NCBI GenBank assembly: GCA_026874595.1
Contig: CM049318.1
Location: 13,375,241-13,439,240 of the forward strand
DNA: 64,000 nt
DNA from: Sipunculus nudus
Taxonomy: Eukaryota; Annelida; Sipuncula; Golfingiida; Sipunculidae
Reading direction: 5' to 3'
In this document: piece by piece, positions 47,330-60,723 of the stretch
Layout: each line of letters starts with the position of its first letter
Numbering within the stretch: position 1 is the first letter of the stretch
Notes under the pieces: generated by a model
Databases searched by the model: none
What the model saw: only the letters and a program-made list of their open reading frames with translations
What the model was told of the DNA's origin: nothing
Made by a program: the position numbers and the translations under genes

Positions 47330-47640
47330 TTCTTATGCTATGACCCAATAACTTCTGAGGTAAAGGGAGCCAATCACCAATCTGACCTTTAAAAACTAGA
47401 GGTAATCCATGCATTGGAGCATTTATAAGAAAGAAATAGGCCTGGACACGTGGATATCACCGCACACAGGCTGCTTGTTTTCTTTTAAACAACGTATTTA
47501 AAATATGTGGGTGCCCGCCAAAATAAATAAAATCAACAAGGGCATCTGGCGGCAAGTGTTTTCCCCGTTTGACAACACTATTGTGTTTACAGGCACATTG
47601 TTGATAACACAACTTCATACATCCTGCACGGAGGCATTCT
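47330..47640 (-). repeat. Dispersed repeat family R, minus orientation
   Basis: Reverse complement shares GATGTATGAA-TTGT, ATGCCCTTGTT, TTATTTTGGCGGGC, GTGCGGTGATATCCACG and TAAAGGTCAGAT with 1,690-2,060. Confidence 0.65.
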
Positions 47641-47890
47641 AAGAATTTTTCATTATCAGAATTACCCTTGGATCATTAATATATACACAGAAAAAAACAG
47701 AAATCACATAAATTCTTTTTCCAAAGGTGGGTGACCAGGCAGATTTATACCATGTATTAATTGATTTACATGTATATCATTTATGATTCAGATAGGTTGA
47801 CTAACGAAAATCTGAGCTAAAAGCATCGACCTTCGTACAAAGTCTGTCCTTTCGTTAGAGGTTTTAATGTGTGTATTATCGCATCATATT

Positions 47891-48192
47891 ATCGGGTGGA
47901 AGCTTGAAAAATCATGATTTGAGAAGTTGCGCGGTTCGGACACATTCTACCTGAATATATAAAAGTTTTCCAGCAAAAACATATCTCTAGTTCACCTTTT
48001 TTACGTTGCAATGGTTCTGTGTGTGCGAAAAGACAGTTTACCTGTATCTGTTTTCATAACAAGAGTGCGGGATCAGATTTTGCGCACGCGCATCAATTCC
48101 CATACAAGGAGGAAAAATTGGAAGAAGAAACGCGGAAGATATCGGGTGGAAGCTTGAAAAATCTTCATTTGAGAAGTTGCGCGGTTCGGCCA
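47891..48192 (+). repeat. Local direct repeat, about 50 bp, 247 bp apart
   Basis: ATCGGGTGGAAGCTTGAAAA through TTTGAGAAGTTGCGCGGTTC occurs at about 47,893-47,941 and 48,140-48,189 with few differences. Confidence 0.85.
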
Positions 48193-48202
48193 CCAGGTGG
48201 CA

Positions 48203-49326
48203 TAATGTTTATGTTTTCGCCGCTGATCACATGGCGCACACTACAACACACTAAGTGGTATGTACAGGAGTAAGCAAGCAGGTTAAGCACGAACTAAGCA
48301 GTTTCCGTTATATTATAAAGTGATTATCATAAAGTATTCCCACGTTTAACTGTTCACAAGCTTAACATGAAATGGTGTAAATAAATCCTAAGATTGGATG
48401 ATAGAAATATGTAATAGAAAAAGTAATAGAAAATTATAGGTTTTCAAAGTAAAAGTAATAGACAATATATTTTAATCTGTAAAAGTAATTGTAATAGGAC
48501 CCCAAGTAATAGAATAATAGCTTTTTCTGTTCTATTGCAACCCTTGACCAAAACAGGTGAGGAATGGTGTATTTGTATGGTTATATTGAAACACGGTATT
48601 TATATCTATAGGGCTCAAGTTGCAGCTGGATAGTGTCATGGTCCAGTGGGCACTGGGCACCAGGCGTTGGCTTTAGGTGATAACCAATTATATAAACCAT
48701 GGGTCTGTTTGTAGTTTCATTTACTTGGCTCTGTCAGTAAACATTTGACCAGTGCTTGGCCAGTTTACACATTATGTGGGAAAACTTATTGTCAGCGGAG
48801 GCTAGACAGGTCTGCCGATATTAGATATTATTTAGAGGTTGACAGTCTGATTGTTATGCGGTATCAATATAACGACGTATCGATACATATCGATACACCA
48901 TGTCGATACGGTACCGATATACACAAGCATGCTGTATCGTTGTATCGAGGAAACACAATGACTGCTAGCAAATATTGATGCAACCATGACTTAAAATAAA
49001 ATCTTAATTATCTATATACGCTTTTGCTGTTTCATATTTGTTATGTCCGCCTTTAAGACTTACACAAGATCATATGTATTTTTGTATGATCGAATATTCA
49101 GTAAAACAAAATAGAGATTTAAATACCCAATAGTCTACTCAGTACATTAGGTTGAGTAAAAGGGAGCATTTATAAAATGAAAGATTGGTCATTCATTTGA
49201 AATTAATGCCTCCCAACCCCGTTTATGCGAACACAGCAGCAATGTCGAGGTTATAGTGCTACCAACACATGGCTCGTCCAGCAAGTGAGAACAAAATAAG
49301 GAAATGTCATCCTGAAATTGTGTGTG

Positions 49327-49372
<46 letters not shown>

Positions 49373-51084
49373 ATCTCTTTATTTAAGAAAACGTTATCCA
49401 CAGAAAATAATACGCAAAGAAAAAGGAAACGTATCGTCCATATGTATCGGATATCGGTTTAGGTGTCTCGCTATACGTAGCGTACCTGACCGAAACCCAG
49501 CCCTACTTATAGTCATAACCTCTGATGATTTAATTAGTGGTGCAGAATGCGGTTTTTTAACTGTTTGATGTTTGCCCTGTTATTAATCAGGGAGGACAAA
49601 TTGCGCATAACAACAGATCTTGAACCTGTTCATGCTACACTCAGAAGTGACGATGAAGGGATCTTAAGCTGTGTACACATTGATCCGTTTTTCCGGCAAC
49701 GACGATCCGGCAACTACATTGCGGCAACGGCAAAAAATGGCTGTATGAAAATTCATTTAAGTGTTCATATGCGCACGGTGCGGCAACGAAAATGCGGTAC
49801 GACTATCCGGATATTTTTCTAATCGGTATGTCAGGGATTTTTTGCCATTGCCGGACATAATCGTACGACGCCATTCCCATACAATGGCGTCATTACTACA
49901 ATGCAGGGGCATTCTCTCCAAGCATCGTAGTTGTAAGAACACTAAGATGCTCCGAAAAGACAAAATGTCGGCTAAATGAGTAAAAACGGTAAGGTAGAAC
50001 ACTTTTGTCTAGATACACGATAATAAAATCTAAATAACTATTGATTTTATAAAGTTTTTTTTTAAAATAAATTCCAATACGTTATTTTTTGTCATCGTCC
50101 TTGATTAATAAAACTGGACCCAGTACAATAATTGGCTTCTACATCTTGGCAGCACAATAATTTAAGGTTAAGCCAATGCCTGGAAGGATATCGTCGCCTT
50201 GGAGACCCATCGTGTTAAACAACATATATCCGTTTTAGGTGTACACCCAAATTTCTACATAGCTTTTTGATCATATACAAAGCTTTTTTTTATTACCATC
50301 CAGAATGGACACTCAAAATATCAAATATCGCAAATATTTTTGATAGGAGGAAATGAGTTAAATCTCTAACATTTGAATATATATTAAGTTTCCTTGATTC
50401 TTTTATGCCGTATATATTTTTTAAATAAATAAGTTAAAATAAGAAATCTGAATTACAACTTATTGAATTATATTTTATTATATTATATACATAAAATTTA
50501 TCTAATTATAACATCATATAAAAATTAAATCTGCGATAAATTCATATATTGTTTTCCAGAAGAAGCTTATTGTGTTCGTCAAAAGAGGGCGCTGGAAACA
50601 GTCATCCTGATGCGCTTATCTCCGAACAGGGGCGACATGTAATGGGCATTTCATAAAACATCCCGCAGGGTCAAGATCTATTGTGATGGGCTTATACATA
50701 GTGATACCTGTTTCCGTCATCAATCCGTTCGAACATTAATAGGGAAGAATCCAACGATCAAAGTCACATTTTTTTTTAAAATTAGAATTCCATAAGCTGT
50801 ATAAAGTTCTGATAGCAACGCTGACCCTTAGTCACTCTAGCGTAATTGAATTATTCTTTCCTGAAATTTAAATAACACAAATGCAGAATCCCAGCACAGC
50901 GAGATATACTCGTTTATATAGTAGCGTACGAGACACGTGACCCATCACGCGCGGTGTTTCCTGGTTGCAGTCTTTTTAGATTAAAACAATACGTCAAGCC
51001 GCATCAAATTGTTCTGCAATAACAGTGCTTGGTAGGATTAAAACCGCCTCAAACAATCAGCCGGTTACAAACAATAGGGAGAGA
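48203..51084. other. Intergenic region, no gene
   Basis: (TA)n of about 40 bp at 49,329-49,369. At 49,690-49,860 the short motif CGGCAAC recurs on both strands. Open frames here have no recognisable domains. Confidence 0.6.
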
Positions 51085-51385
51085 CAGGGGCGTCAATATA
51101 GGGGGGGGAATGGGGGGTATATATACCCCCCCCCCACTTTTCAGAGAGTAATATTATAATAATGCAAATAAAATATATTAATAAATGGAATTAAAGACTT
51201 TGGATCCATTTACTATAAAATTTTACATCTAAACCTTGCTTAGAATTCACAAAATAACTTATTTTTCTCTTATAATATTATAACTATTTGAAATATGATT
51301 AAGTATATATATATAATTATAATAATCATTTATATATATATATATAGAAAGAGTTAAATATGTGACTCAGAGACGCTGAAAAAGG

Positions 51386-51437
<52 letters not shown>

Positions 51438-51487
51438 CACACACACAAAGTCATCCCCCCACCCTGAAAGAAAAATTGACGCCACTG
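51085..51487. mobile_element. hAT-like MITE, CAGGGGCGTCAAT family (403 bp)
   Basis: Left end CAGGGGCGTCAAT, right end ATTGACGCCACTG. Flanks GGGAGAGA (51,077-51,084) and GGGGGAGA (51,488-51,495) match at 7 of 8 positions. Internally (TA)n and (GT)n at 51,390-51,445 and C/G runs next to both ends. Related to 22,519-23,007, in opposite orientation. Confidence 0.75.
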
Positions 51488-52352
51488 GGGGGAGATATGT
51501 GCGGGGAACGCCAGTCGATATCGGGGACGGTTTTCACTCGCAACAATGGGGCGGACAGTTACAGGACCGGACAATTTGTTCGTTATAGCGGGGTGTCCGA
51601 GGGAGTCCGGCTGCGGCCACATGTCGGGGACCCAAGTATGGGACGTAATCTACAATGAAAGCCGGTATTTTTCATCTTATATTTGATCTTACATAGATGT
51701 TATATGTGAATATAATTTATTGCTACCGGTTGTTGTGTTTTATCTTTTTATTTTGGAATGAGGCTTTTAATATTAGCTGGAACATGATCATTATTACTTT
51801 TGAGAAAAAAATATTCTAACCTTGACTGACATCGTCTCGACGTTAACATATCTGCACTGGGACCGTAATTTCTTTTAATAACTCACTCTCTCCGTGAAAT
51901 TAAAAGAATCGCTTATGGAATAAATTTATTTCTGACACCTCGTTCAAGTTTTGTGTAACCGCTTTCGAGATCGTTAGCAAATATGATTAAAAAATGCATG
52001 ATATCATATACGCCGTATGATTGGTATATGTGGGACTAATTCACGTGATGCAAATGTTACAGGATCGGGGATTGGTTGATATCGAGGTCATGAGCGGAGA
52101 AATAAAGAGTGAGAGGTTCCAATTGGTTAAGCTTATAACTAGCAATCTCACGTTGTATACGCATAGATACAAATACGTCATTAACCTGGGCCTCTGACAG
52201 TATAATGTGGTCCAAATTTAGAATAGTATGTAGCTTCACTAAACGCTCTGTACAATAGAAACTCCGTGAATTCCGTCATTTTTCCGGGCACTGTTATCAA
52301 TAAACTTACGAAGTCCCTCTGCACCACAGGGTCTTGAGACCGCAGGCTGACA
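51488..52352. other. No feature recognised
   Basis: Mixed AT-rich sequence with short open frames only. Confidence 0.5.
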
Positions 52353-52374
52353 CCCCCCCCCCCCCCCCCCCCCC
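52353..52374 (+). repeat. Poly-C run of 22
   Basis: Homopolymer directly before the 52-bp minisatellite. Confidence 0.97.
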
Positions 52375-52375
52375 G

Positions 52376-52653
52376 CTTGTGACCTCCGTCTGGAATCAGC
52401 CTGTGACCTCCGGAGTCCGCCTGTGATCTCCGGAGTAAGCCTGCATGGTATCCGCTTTGGACCGGAGTCCGCCTGTGATCTCCAGAGTCCGCCTGCATGG
52501 TATCCGCTTTGGACCGGAGTCCGCCTGTGATCTCCAGAGTCCGCCTTCATGGTATCCGCTTTGGACCGGAGTCCGCCTGTGATCTCCGGAGTCCGCCTGC
52601 ATGGTATCTGCTTTGGACCGGAGTCCGTCTGTGATATCCGGAGTCCGCCTGCA
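52376..52653 (+). repeat. 52-bp minisatellite, about 5 units
   Basis: CTGCATGGTATCCGCTTTGG recurs at 52-bp steps (52,441, 52,493 and on), with GGAGTCCGCCTGTGATCTCC between. The 178-codon minus-strand frame through it is a repeat artefact. Confidence 0.92.
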
Positions 52654-52980
52654 TCACAGGGGCTCGTCACAGAAGACTGGGAAAATAATATCCCGGAATT
52701 TTGAGCCACAAAACCCCAAGAATAAGCGATACAACCAATTGTGACGTATACAGCTCCTTGACTACTTAATAACAACTTGTTTATTCATTATTTATTTCAT
52801 TATATGGCTGGCCTGCGTGTGCACAAAGCCAGGTGCTATTGTTTATACACGTCATGTCTGCTATCTGACTGGCCCCTGATGTGGTTTTGCATCATCCCCC
52901 ACCCCCCCCCCCCCCCCGTCTATACTTTTCTGTTGCTAGGTGTAGGTACAGGGACATGTACCCTTTATTATGTACCTCCA
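52654..52980. other. No gene; poly-C run of 16
   Basis: C run at 52,902-52,917. Nothing else recognised. Confidence 0.6.
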
Positions 52981-53445
52981 ATTTATAAGGCTAGCCTAAC
53001 AACTAAGTATATGTACATCTGCAGATTTCCATTCTGGTTTCGGACTACGTGACAGGTCAGTATCACACGTTTCCTCTCATACTTATTTATAAGGCTAGCC
53101 TAACAACTAAGTATATGTACATCTGCAGATTTCCATTCTGGTTTCGGACTACGTGACAGGCCAGTATCACACGTTTCCTCTCATTTTATATCCTGGTGTT
53201 AACTAGGCCGGTGACTACTGCACCGGCGGGTACTGAGTGTGTAATCGTCCCCATTGCTGGGTCGTACCACCGAGGATGACACTCTCATTTGTGAGTGAAA
53301 CACGGCCGTTGGGCATTAAGCCTGCAGAGCGCTCACCCTGGATTGGGGCCGACCGTTAAAAATTTCACCGCCTTGGCTGAGATTCGAACTCACGATCTCC
53401 CGGCTTTGAATCCTGTACGCTATCCATGAGCCACAGAAGTCGGTA
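52981..53445 (-). mobile_element. tRNA-derived SINE-like element, minus strand, with duplicated 3' tail
   Basis: On the minus strand the head reads GTGGCTCATGGATAGCG (A-box-like) and, about 40 bp later, GAGTTCGAATCTC (B-box-like), then the body shared with 42,120-42,425. Its 3' tail (GACCTGTCACGTAGTCCGAA and onward) is present twice, at about 53,087-53,183 and 52,981-53,077, a direct duplication of about 97 bp. The first 20 bases of the window are the same head sequence cut by the window edge. Confidence 0.72.
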
Positions 53446-54249
53446 TCCCAGGAAAGCTCGCCTGCTATAACTCCCCTACGTGCATACCATTTGAACAAGG
53501 GCTCAACTCACCATGCATCACTGACAGGCAACCTACCTCATTTTTGTTCCTCCAGCCATGACAAAATTAAGATAATTCAACAGTTCTAACAGATATGTTA
53601 AGGACGTTTATCTAAAAAAAGCTTATCAATGCTGATTACAGACATTAGCTTTCACATTCCTCAGGTTAAGGCAACTTAAAAATCATAAAAAAGCAATAAT
53701 ATGATTGGGCTGTACATATTTCAGGTGATTATTCAGCAGAAATGTAAGTTTATCTCGAAGTCTACATACTTCACCCATTTTCGTATTCCGTGCGATGATA
53801 TGACCTAATAAAAAAAACCCTTGGTGGTTATTGTGTTGACAGGACAGTGATATCGTCCGTCGTGCTCTAATGCCACGCATGAGCGGTACAGCCTCACTGT
53901 AGGCCTTCCCACACACCATACAGCCACCGTCAAGGGCTGACTGCGGACCCACGTTGCACCTATACGTGGTCTGCAGCTGTAACGGAGGTTTATATTTTGC
54001 AATTATTTTGTAATGCATCTTTGATGTAATTTTTTACGGATGTATTTTGCCATCCTAGCTCCAATTCAAGAAAAATTATGATTGATAGATATTTTAGGTT
54101 TATTGAGAACTCGAATTATAAGTCATATTGAATTAAACGAATAAAGTCTACCTAACGCCAAAATCTGAGCCATTGAGAGTGCCGCGATTAGTTAAAATAC
54201 CTATTTGTACAATCCATGTTAAATAAATAAGTCTGATAATGGTTTGGTT

Positions 54250-54425
54250 ATGATTACCTGTCTATTAGGACCACACTTGAAAGAACCGAAAGTAATCTTA
54301 TTGGTTATGACTGACCTGTCTATTAGGACCACACTTGAACGAACCGAAAGCAATCACATTGGTTATGATTACCTGTCTATTAGGTCCACACTTGAACGAA
54401 CCGAAAGCAATCACATTGGACCACT
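54250..54425. repeat. 58-bp tandem repeat, about 3 units (duplicate 2)
   Basis: Counterpart of 860-1,085; units are more homogeneous (ACACTTGAACGAACCGAAAG). Confidence 0.8.
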
Positions 54426-55049
54426 CTTGACCAGTCCCACGGGTCTGATTACACAGGTTTCACTTTACTAAATGTATCAGTCAAACTATTTATTAGAACT
54501 TTTTCACATATGAAACTGGTATTCCTAGTAAAATTTGTTGTTAAATAAGAATCAAAAATGGTTCTAATAGTGATAACTGGGTCCTTTTCTTATATTTTCG
54601 ATATCCAAAAGTGGAATCTATATGTAACTGGCTCAGTCCTCCGGCTGTAATACCATCTGTATGATGAGCTGGAGGTCTCTTGCTTCAGAGAGTTCCTACT
54701 TCATTGTAGTGGAGGCTCTTGCGTGCAAAAAAAGGAGTTCCTGACGGCTGTGGTGCGTATTTAAACAGAATCTGACTTTGTTGGCACCTGTGTTCTTCGA
54801 CCGACTTTGCTGCCCCGCTTGAACTTGTCGTTTTACTTCAGAGCACCGCTCTGCATTAGATCAAATCAGTGGCCCCTGTTCGTGTTGTTTTATGAGCTTA
54901 GCTTTCTTCATATTTTAAAGGTGCCCATTCACCTACCTTTTAAAAAAAATTATGTGATTTCTTGCTTCATCTGTGTGTATATTAATGATCTAAGGGTAAT
55001 TTTGGTTTTGAAATGTTCTCATAAGGCCTCGTGAAGGATGTATGAATTT

Positions 55050-55410
55050 GTTTATGAAAAAAAATGTTTGTAAACACAGCAATGTTGACAATTGGGAAAA
55101 ACAAGTACCTAAGGTGGTAGGTTGCATATATGCGGAGGTAGAAAGGTCACTTGTTGCAAAACACCATTTGCAAAGCTCTTGCATATCTGACTTGCTGTTA
55201 AATGCCCTTGTTCAATTTGTTTTTATTATTTTGGCGGGCCACCACATATCATAAACACGTTGATATAAACAAAACAGGCAGCTTGTGTGCGGTGATATCC
55301 ACGTTTTCTTGCTTATTTTTATAAAAGCTCAAAGGTATTACGTTTAGTTTGTAAAGGTCATATAGGTGATTGGGCGTCGTTAACTCTGGTCACAAGGACA
55401 AAGGAACCAG
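55050..55410 (+). repeat. Dispersed repeat family R (duplicate 2)
   Basis: Counterpart of 1,690-2,060. Confidence 0.65.
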
Positions 55411-55933
55411 AAATATATTGTTTTGCATTCTATGGCACGAAGGAATATTTGTAAATTGTAAGGCAAAGTGTATAATTTGTTTCATATGTGTACATCATTT
55501 ATAAAGTTATAACGGGGGTGGGGATGGGTGGGGGGCAGGATATATGAACTGAGGCTTCGATGCATACATTTAGTCTTTTCTCCAGGTGATAATAGTGATA
55601 ACATTACAAAACAAATCACAAAAGTGCCAGCAATATACAAAAATCGCATTACGACTATTGCTTTTGCATTTATATTCAATCTATAGATGTAATCTTCTTA
55701 AAAATATTTTTTGTTCCACATGTAATTTATTCACTTGTCTATTAATTGAACTCTTGCAATTTTAAAGATCTTTTTAACACAATGAAATATGAACTCGACA
55801 GAATTAAACGTTTACATAAAAAAAATACCATATTATTAATTATCATACGTAACACCCGTAATTCCAGTTTCGTTAACAATTACATTGCCATCTGTGTGTT
55901 TCATGTGATTATTTTAATATATTTATTCTTTTT

Positions 55934-58473
55934 AACGTCATTTCCACCGCTCCTGTGACCTGAATAAGTCACGTTCACTGGTAACCAACATGATAAATCA
56001 TTCCTGTCTGACACGCCATATGTCCTTGAAACGTGGATGTCTGCGGCGTTTCTTTAAAACGTCGTTTCCACCGCTCCTATGACCTGAATAAGTCACGTTC
56101 ACTGGTAACAACATGATGAATCATTCCTGACTGACACGCCATATGTCCTTGAAACGTGGATGTCTGCGGCGTTTCATTGAAAACGTCGTTTCCACCGATC
56201 CTGTGACCTGAATAAGTCACGTTCACTGGTAACCAACATGATTAATCATTCCTGTCTGACACGCCATATGTCCTTGAAACGTGGATGTCTGCGGCGTTTC
56301 TTTAAAACGTCGTTTCCACCGCTCCTATGACCTGAATAAGTCACGTTCACTGGTAAACAACATGATTAATCATTCCTGTCTGACACGCCATATGTCCTTG
56401 AAACGTGGATGTCTGCGGCGTTTCTTTAAAACGTCGTTTCCACCGCTCCTATGACCTGAATAAGTCACGTTCACTGGTAAACAACATGATTAATCATTCC
56501 TGTCTGACACGCCATATGTCCTTGAAACGTGGATGTTTGCGGCGTTTCTTCAAAGCGTCGTATCCACCGCTCCTGTGACCTGAATAAGTCACGTTTACTG
56601 ATAAACAACATGATTAATCATTCCTGTCTGACACGCCATATGTCCTTGAAACTGGATGTCTGCGGCGTTTCTTTAAAACGTTGTTTCCACCGCTCCTATG
56701 ACCTGAATAAGTCACGTTCACTGGTAAACAACATGATTAATCATTCCTGTCTGACACGCCATATGTCCTTGAAACGTGGATGTCTGCGGCGTTTCTTTAA
56801 AACGTCGTTTCCACCGCTCCTATGACCTGAATAAGTCACGTTCACTGGTGAACAACATGATTAATCATTCCTGTCTGACACGCCATATGTCCTTGAAACG
56901 TGGATGTCTGCGGCGTTTCTTTAAAACGTCGTTTCCACCGCTCCTTTGACCTGAATAAGTCACGTTCACTGGTAACAACATGATGAATCATTCCTGACTG
57001 ACACGCCATATGTCCTTGAAACGTGGATGTCTGCGGCGTTTCATTGAAAACGTCGTTTCCACCGATCCTGTGACCTGAATAAGTCACGTTCACTGGTAAC
57101 CAACATGATTAATCATTCCTGTCTGACACGCCATATATCCTTGAAACGTGGATGTCTGCGGCGTTTCTTTAAAACGTCGTTTCCACCGCTCCTATGACCT
57201 GAATAAGTCACGTTCACTGGTAAACAACATGATTAATCATTCCTGTCTGACACGCCATATGTCCTTGAAACGTGGATGTCTGCGGCGTTTCTTTAAAACG
57301 TCGTTTCCACCGCTCCTATGACCTGAATAAGTCACGTTCACTGGTAAACAACATGATTAATCATTCCTGTCTGACACGCCATATGTCCTTGAAACGTGGA
57401 TGTTTGCGGCGTTTCTTCAAAACGTCGTTTCCACCGCTCCTGTGACCTGAATAAGTCACGTTTACTGATAAACAACATGATTAATCATTCCTGTCTGACA
57501 CGCCATATGTCCTTGAAACTGGATGTCTGCGGCGTTTCTTTAAAACGTTGTTTCCACCGCTCCTGTGACCTGATAGACACGTTCACTGGTAAACAACTTC
57601 ATTAATCATTCCTGTCTGACACGCCATATGTCCTTGAAACGTGGATGTCTGCGGCGTTTCTTTAAAACGTTGTTTCCACCGCTCCTATGGCCTGAATAAG
57701 CCACGTTCACTGGTACACAACATGATAAATCATTCCTGTCTGACACGCCATATATCCTTGAAACGTGGATGTCTGCGGCGTTTCATTGAAAACGTCGTTT
57801 CAACCGCTCCTTTGACCTGATAGACACGTTCACTGGTAAACAACATGATTAATCATTCCTGTCTGACACGCCATATGTCCTTGAAACGTGGATGTCTGCG
57901 GCGTTTCTTTAAAACGTCGTTTCCACCGCTCCTATGACGTGAATAAGTCACGTTCACTGGTAAACAACCTGATAAATCATTCCTGTCTGACACGCCATAT
58001 GTCCTTGAAACGTGGATGTCTGCGGCGTTTCTTTGAAAACGTTGTTTCAACCAATCCTGTGACCTGAATAAGTCACGTTTACTGGTAAACAACATGATTA
58101 ATCATTCCTGTCTGACACGCCATATGTCCTTGAAACGTGGATGTCTGCGGCGTTTCTTTAAAACGTCGTTTCCACCGCTCCTGTGACCTGAATAAGTCAC
58201 GTTTACTGGTAAACAACATGATTAATCATTCCTAACTGAAACGCCGTATGTCCTTGAAACTGGATGTCTGCGGCGTTTTTTGAAAACGTCGTTTCCACCT
58301 CTCCTGTGACCAGAATAAGTCTAGTTCACTGGTAAACAACATGATTGATTATTCGTGACTGACACGCCATATGTCACTTGAAACGTGGATGTCTGCGGCT
58401 TTTCTCTGATAACGTCGTTTCAACCGCTCCTGTGACCTGAATAAGTCATGTTCACTGGTAAACAACATGATTA
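55934..58473 (+). repeat. 124-bp satellite array (copy 2) with a 7-unit higher-order duplication
   Basis: Same unit as 2,541-5,083 and nearly the same total length. Variant GGTAACAACATGATGAATC occurs at 56,104 and 56,971, and variant GATGTTTGCGGCGTTTCTTC at about 56,532 and 57,399. Both are spaced 867 bp, which is seven units less the 1 bp lost in one of them. Confidence 0.95.
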
Positions 58474-59415
58474 TGCGCAAAAATGAAGGATATCTCACGA
58501 CAGGAGATCGCGCGAAGCAGACGTGGAACCGGGCCAAATTGCAAATCTTCCTTGTGAACGAAAGGACAGCGCACGAGGCAAACATAAATGGGAAAAGGCC
58601 AAGAACAAGGTAAAAAAAGAACAGATGTGTACTGACAGGGGAGATCGCGAGGCAGACTTGGTACCGATCAAATTCCACACACTTTTGACAGAAATGTTTC
58701 GGGACAAGAGCGTAAGCGAAGAAGATGAACCGGGCCAGAAACCCCGCGTCTATGTAAAGGTCAGGAGAGAGAGCGAGGCAGACACTGAACCAGGCCAACT
58801 ATCACGCAAAAATGAAAGGATGTTTAGCGACAGGCGAGCCTGAAACAGACTTTGAAGCGAGCCAAAAACCACACCATTCTGTAAAGGACGGGGGAGAACA
58901 CGACTTGGTACCTATCATCTTCCACGCACGTATAAGGAATGTTTCGGGACAAGAGGGCGCGCGAATCCGACTTGGAACCGCGCAAAAACCGACGCCTGTA
59001 TGTAAAGGACAGGAGGGAAAGCGAGACTGACCTGGAACAAGGCCAACTGCAACGCAAACATGAAAGGGATGTCGAGCTACAGGAGAGCGCCAAGCACACT
59101 TGGAACCGGGCCAAAACCACACCTCTCTGAAATGGAGAGGGGACAGCACGACTTGGTACCGATCAACTTCCACGCACCTATGGAAGGGTTGTTTCGGGAC
59201 AAAAGGACATGCGAAGCAGACTTGGAACCGGGCCAATAATAACACCTCCCTGTAAAGGACAGGAGAGAGCACGACTTGGTACCGGTCTACCTCCACGCAC
59301 CTATAAAAGGAATGTTTCCGGACACGAGCGCGGAGCATCTATGTAGGCGACATGAGAGACCGCGAAGCAGAATTGGAACTGTATAGGCTACAACGCAAAT
59401 ATGAAGCCTCGCAGA
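58474..59415 (+). repeat. Array of about 61-bp monomers (duplicate 2, first block)
   Basis: Counterpart of 5,084-6,045, with a short deletion near 59,330 relative to copy 1 (CACGAGCGCG joined to the GCATCTATG segment). Confidence 0.9.
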
Positions 59416-60708
59416 ACCCCAGTGTTGATTAGCAGGAAGACAACGGCGTGTTCCGTATACTCTCACTGGTCTACTTGCAAATTGGTTAATTCGTAGTCCA
59501 CATACTCCACGATTGTGCCGCTATGTATATGTTATTCACACAGGACCAGAGACCAGAACCATCACTTTTTTAGATCTAGCCAGCAGAGCCCAGCATACTG
59601 CAGCACAATAAGTGCCTGCGTGCTATAAAGGAATAATAATAATAATGGCTTCTGAGTGGATCCAGTTAAAAATATATATATATATATATGTGTGTGTGAG
59701 GGTGTATATATATGTTTTACTTGTTGAATGTGATCTGTCTGATCTTGAGCCTTATATTTGCATATATTCTAACGAAATTAAGTCATATTACGCAAGATTA
59801 TCTTTGTTAAATTAAGTTGAATCAAGTTCTGTGTTTCCTGCCCCTCATTGTGTAAACAGGATAACAGCATTCCTTTGACATGACTATGCACTTGTGGCAC
59901 ACAGCTTTAATAGTTACACAGCTGGCTTGGCGTGTTTTGCCGAGTCATATCAGTGCCATATCATTGCTCAGCCATGTGATACATTAACGTTCATAATCTT
60001 TCTTAGTTATATGTATGGCTTTGCTTTTGAAAGTCGGCTTCGCCTCGAAGTTATTTTTGCGTAGGTCCTAATCATAGACGGATTAACCTCAGCCCGCGGA
60101 CCGGCTCAGGGACTAATCGTCGTCAGGGACTCCAGCCGCCGGTACAGCTCAGATCCCGTCTTTGTCTTCTTCAATTCAATTCAGAGCGAGTCTTGTTTTT
60201 ATTTTAGATTCATCATCATTTATTTCAGTGTTTTATATAATTATATAGCATTAGTCCAGTAAAAAAAAGAATTTTAAAAATATAATTAAAGCTCTAATTA
60301 CATAGACAAATGTCCTCGCAGTAAATACTGACAACAGGTTAAAATAAACACTGTTAAATTTTTCGGCCTATACATTTTACCAAGGTGTTAATTTCATGAA
60401 ACTAAGTCCCTTCTAATTATGTTTTATTCATTGACACACACCTTTTACAAATAAATAATTATTCTGTGTACGATGTGCACGGGTACAGCGGTGTTACCTG
60501 TGGGTCGGTAACAGCGTTCTACGTGTCAGCGATGTGACACATAATACACATTCACTTCTTACGATGTGGTCCCATTATTTTTCCTAAATGGTTTACTGGC
60601 ATTCATTAAACGTTGAGGCACATCAACATTTTTAAATACTGCAATAAGACCGACCACTGGGTCAAGCATATATATACACACAATCTTGCGTGATCACGAT
60701 GTAAATAA
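59416..60708. other. AT-rich spacer (duplicate 2)
   Basis: Counterpart of 6,046-7,356, with a shorter (TA)n. No gene seen. Confidence 0.7.
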
Positions 60709-60723
60709 CCCCCCCCCCCCCCC
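60709..60723 (+). repeat. Poly-C run of 15
   Basis: Counterpart of the 22-C run at 7,359-7,380. Confidence 0.97.

Noticed and set aside
49547-49822. 91-codon open frame next to the (TA)n tract
   Set aside because: Contains recurring CGGCAAC motifs on both strands, pointing to repeat DNA; no protein similarity recognised.
52239-52775. 178-codon minus-strand frame with repeated SGDHRRTP-like residues
   Set aside because: Entirely the 52-bp minisatellite plus the poly-C tract read as Gly codons.
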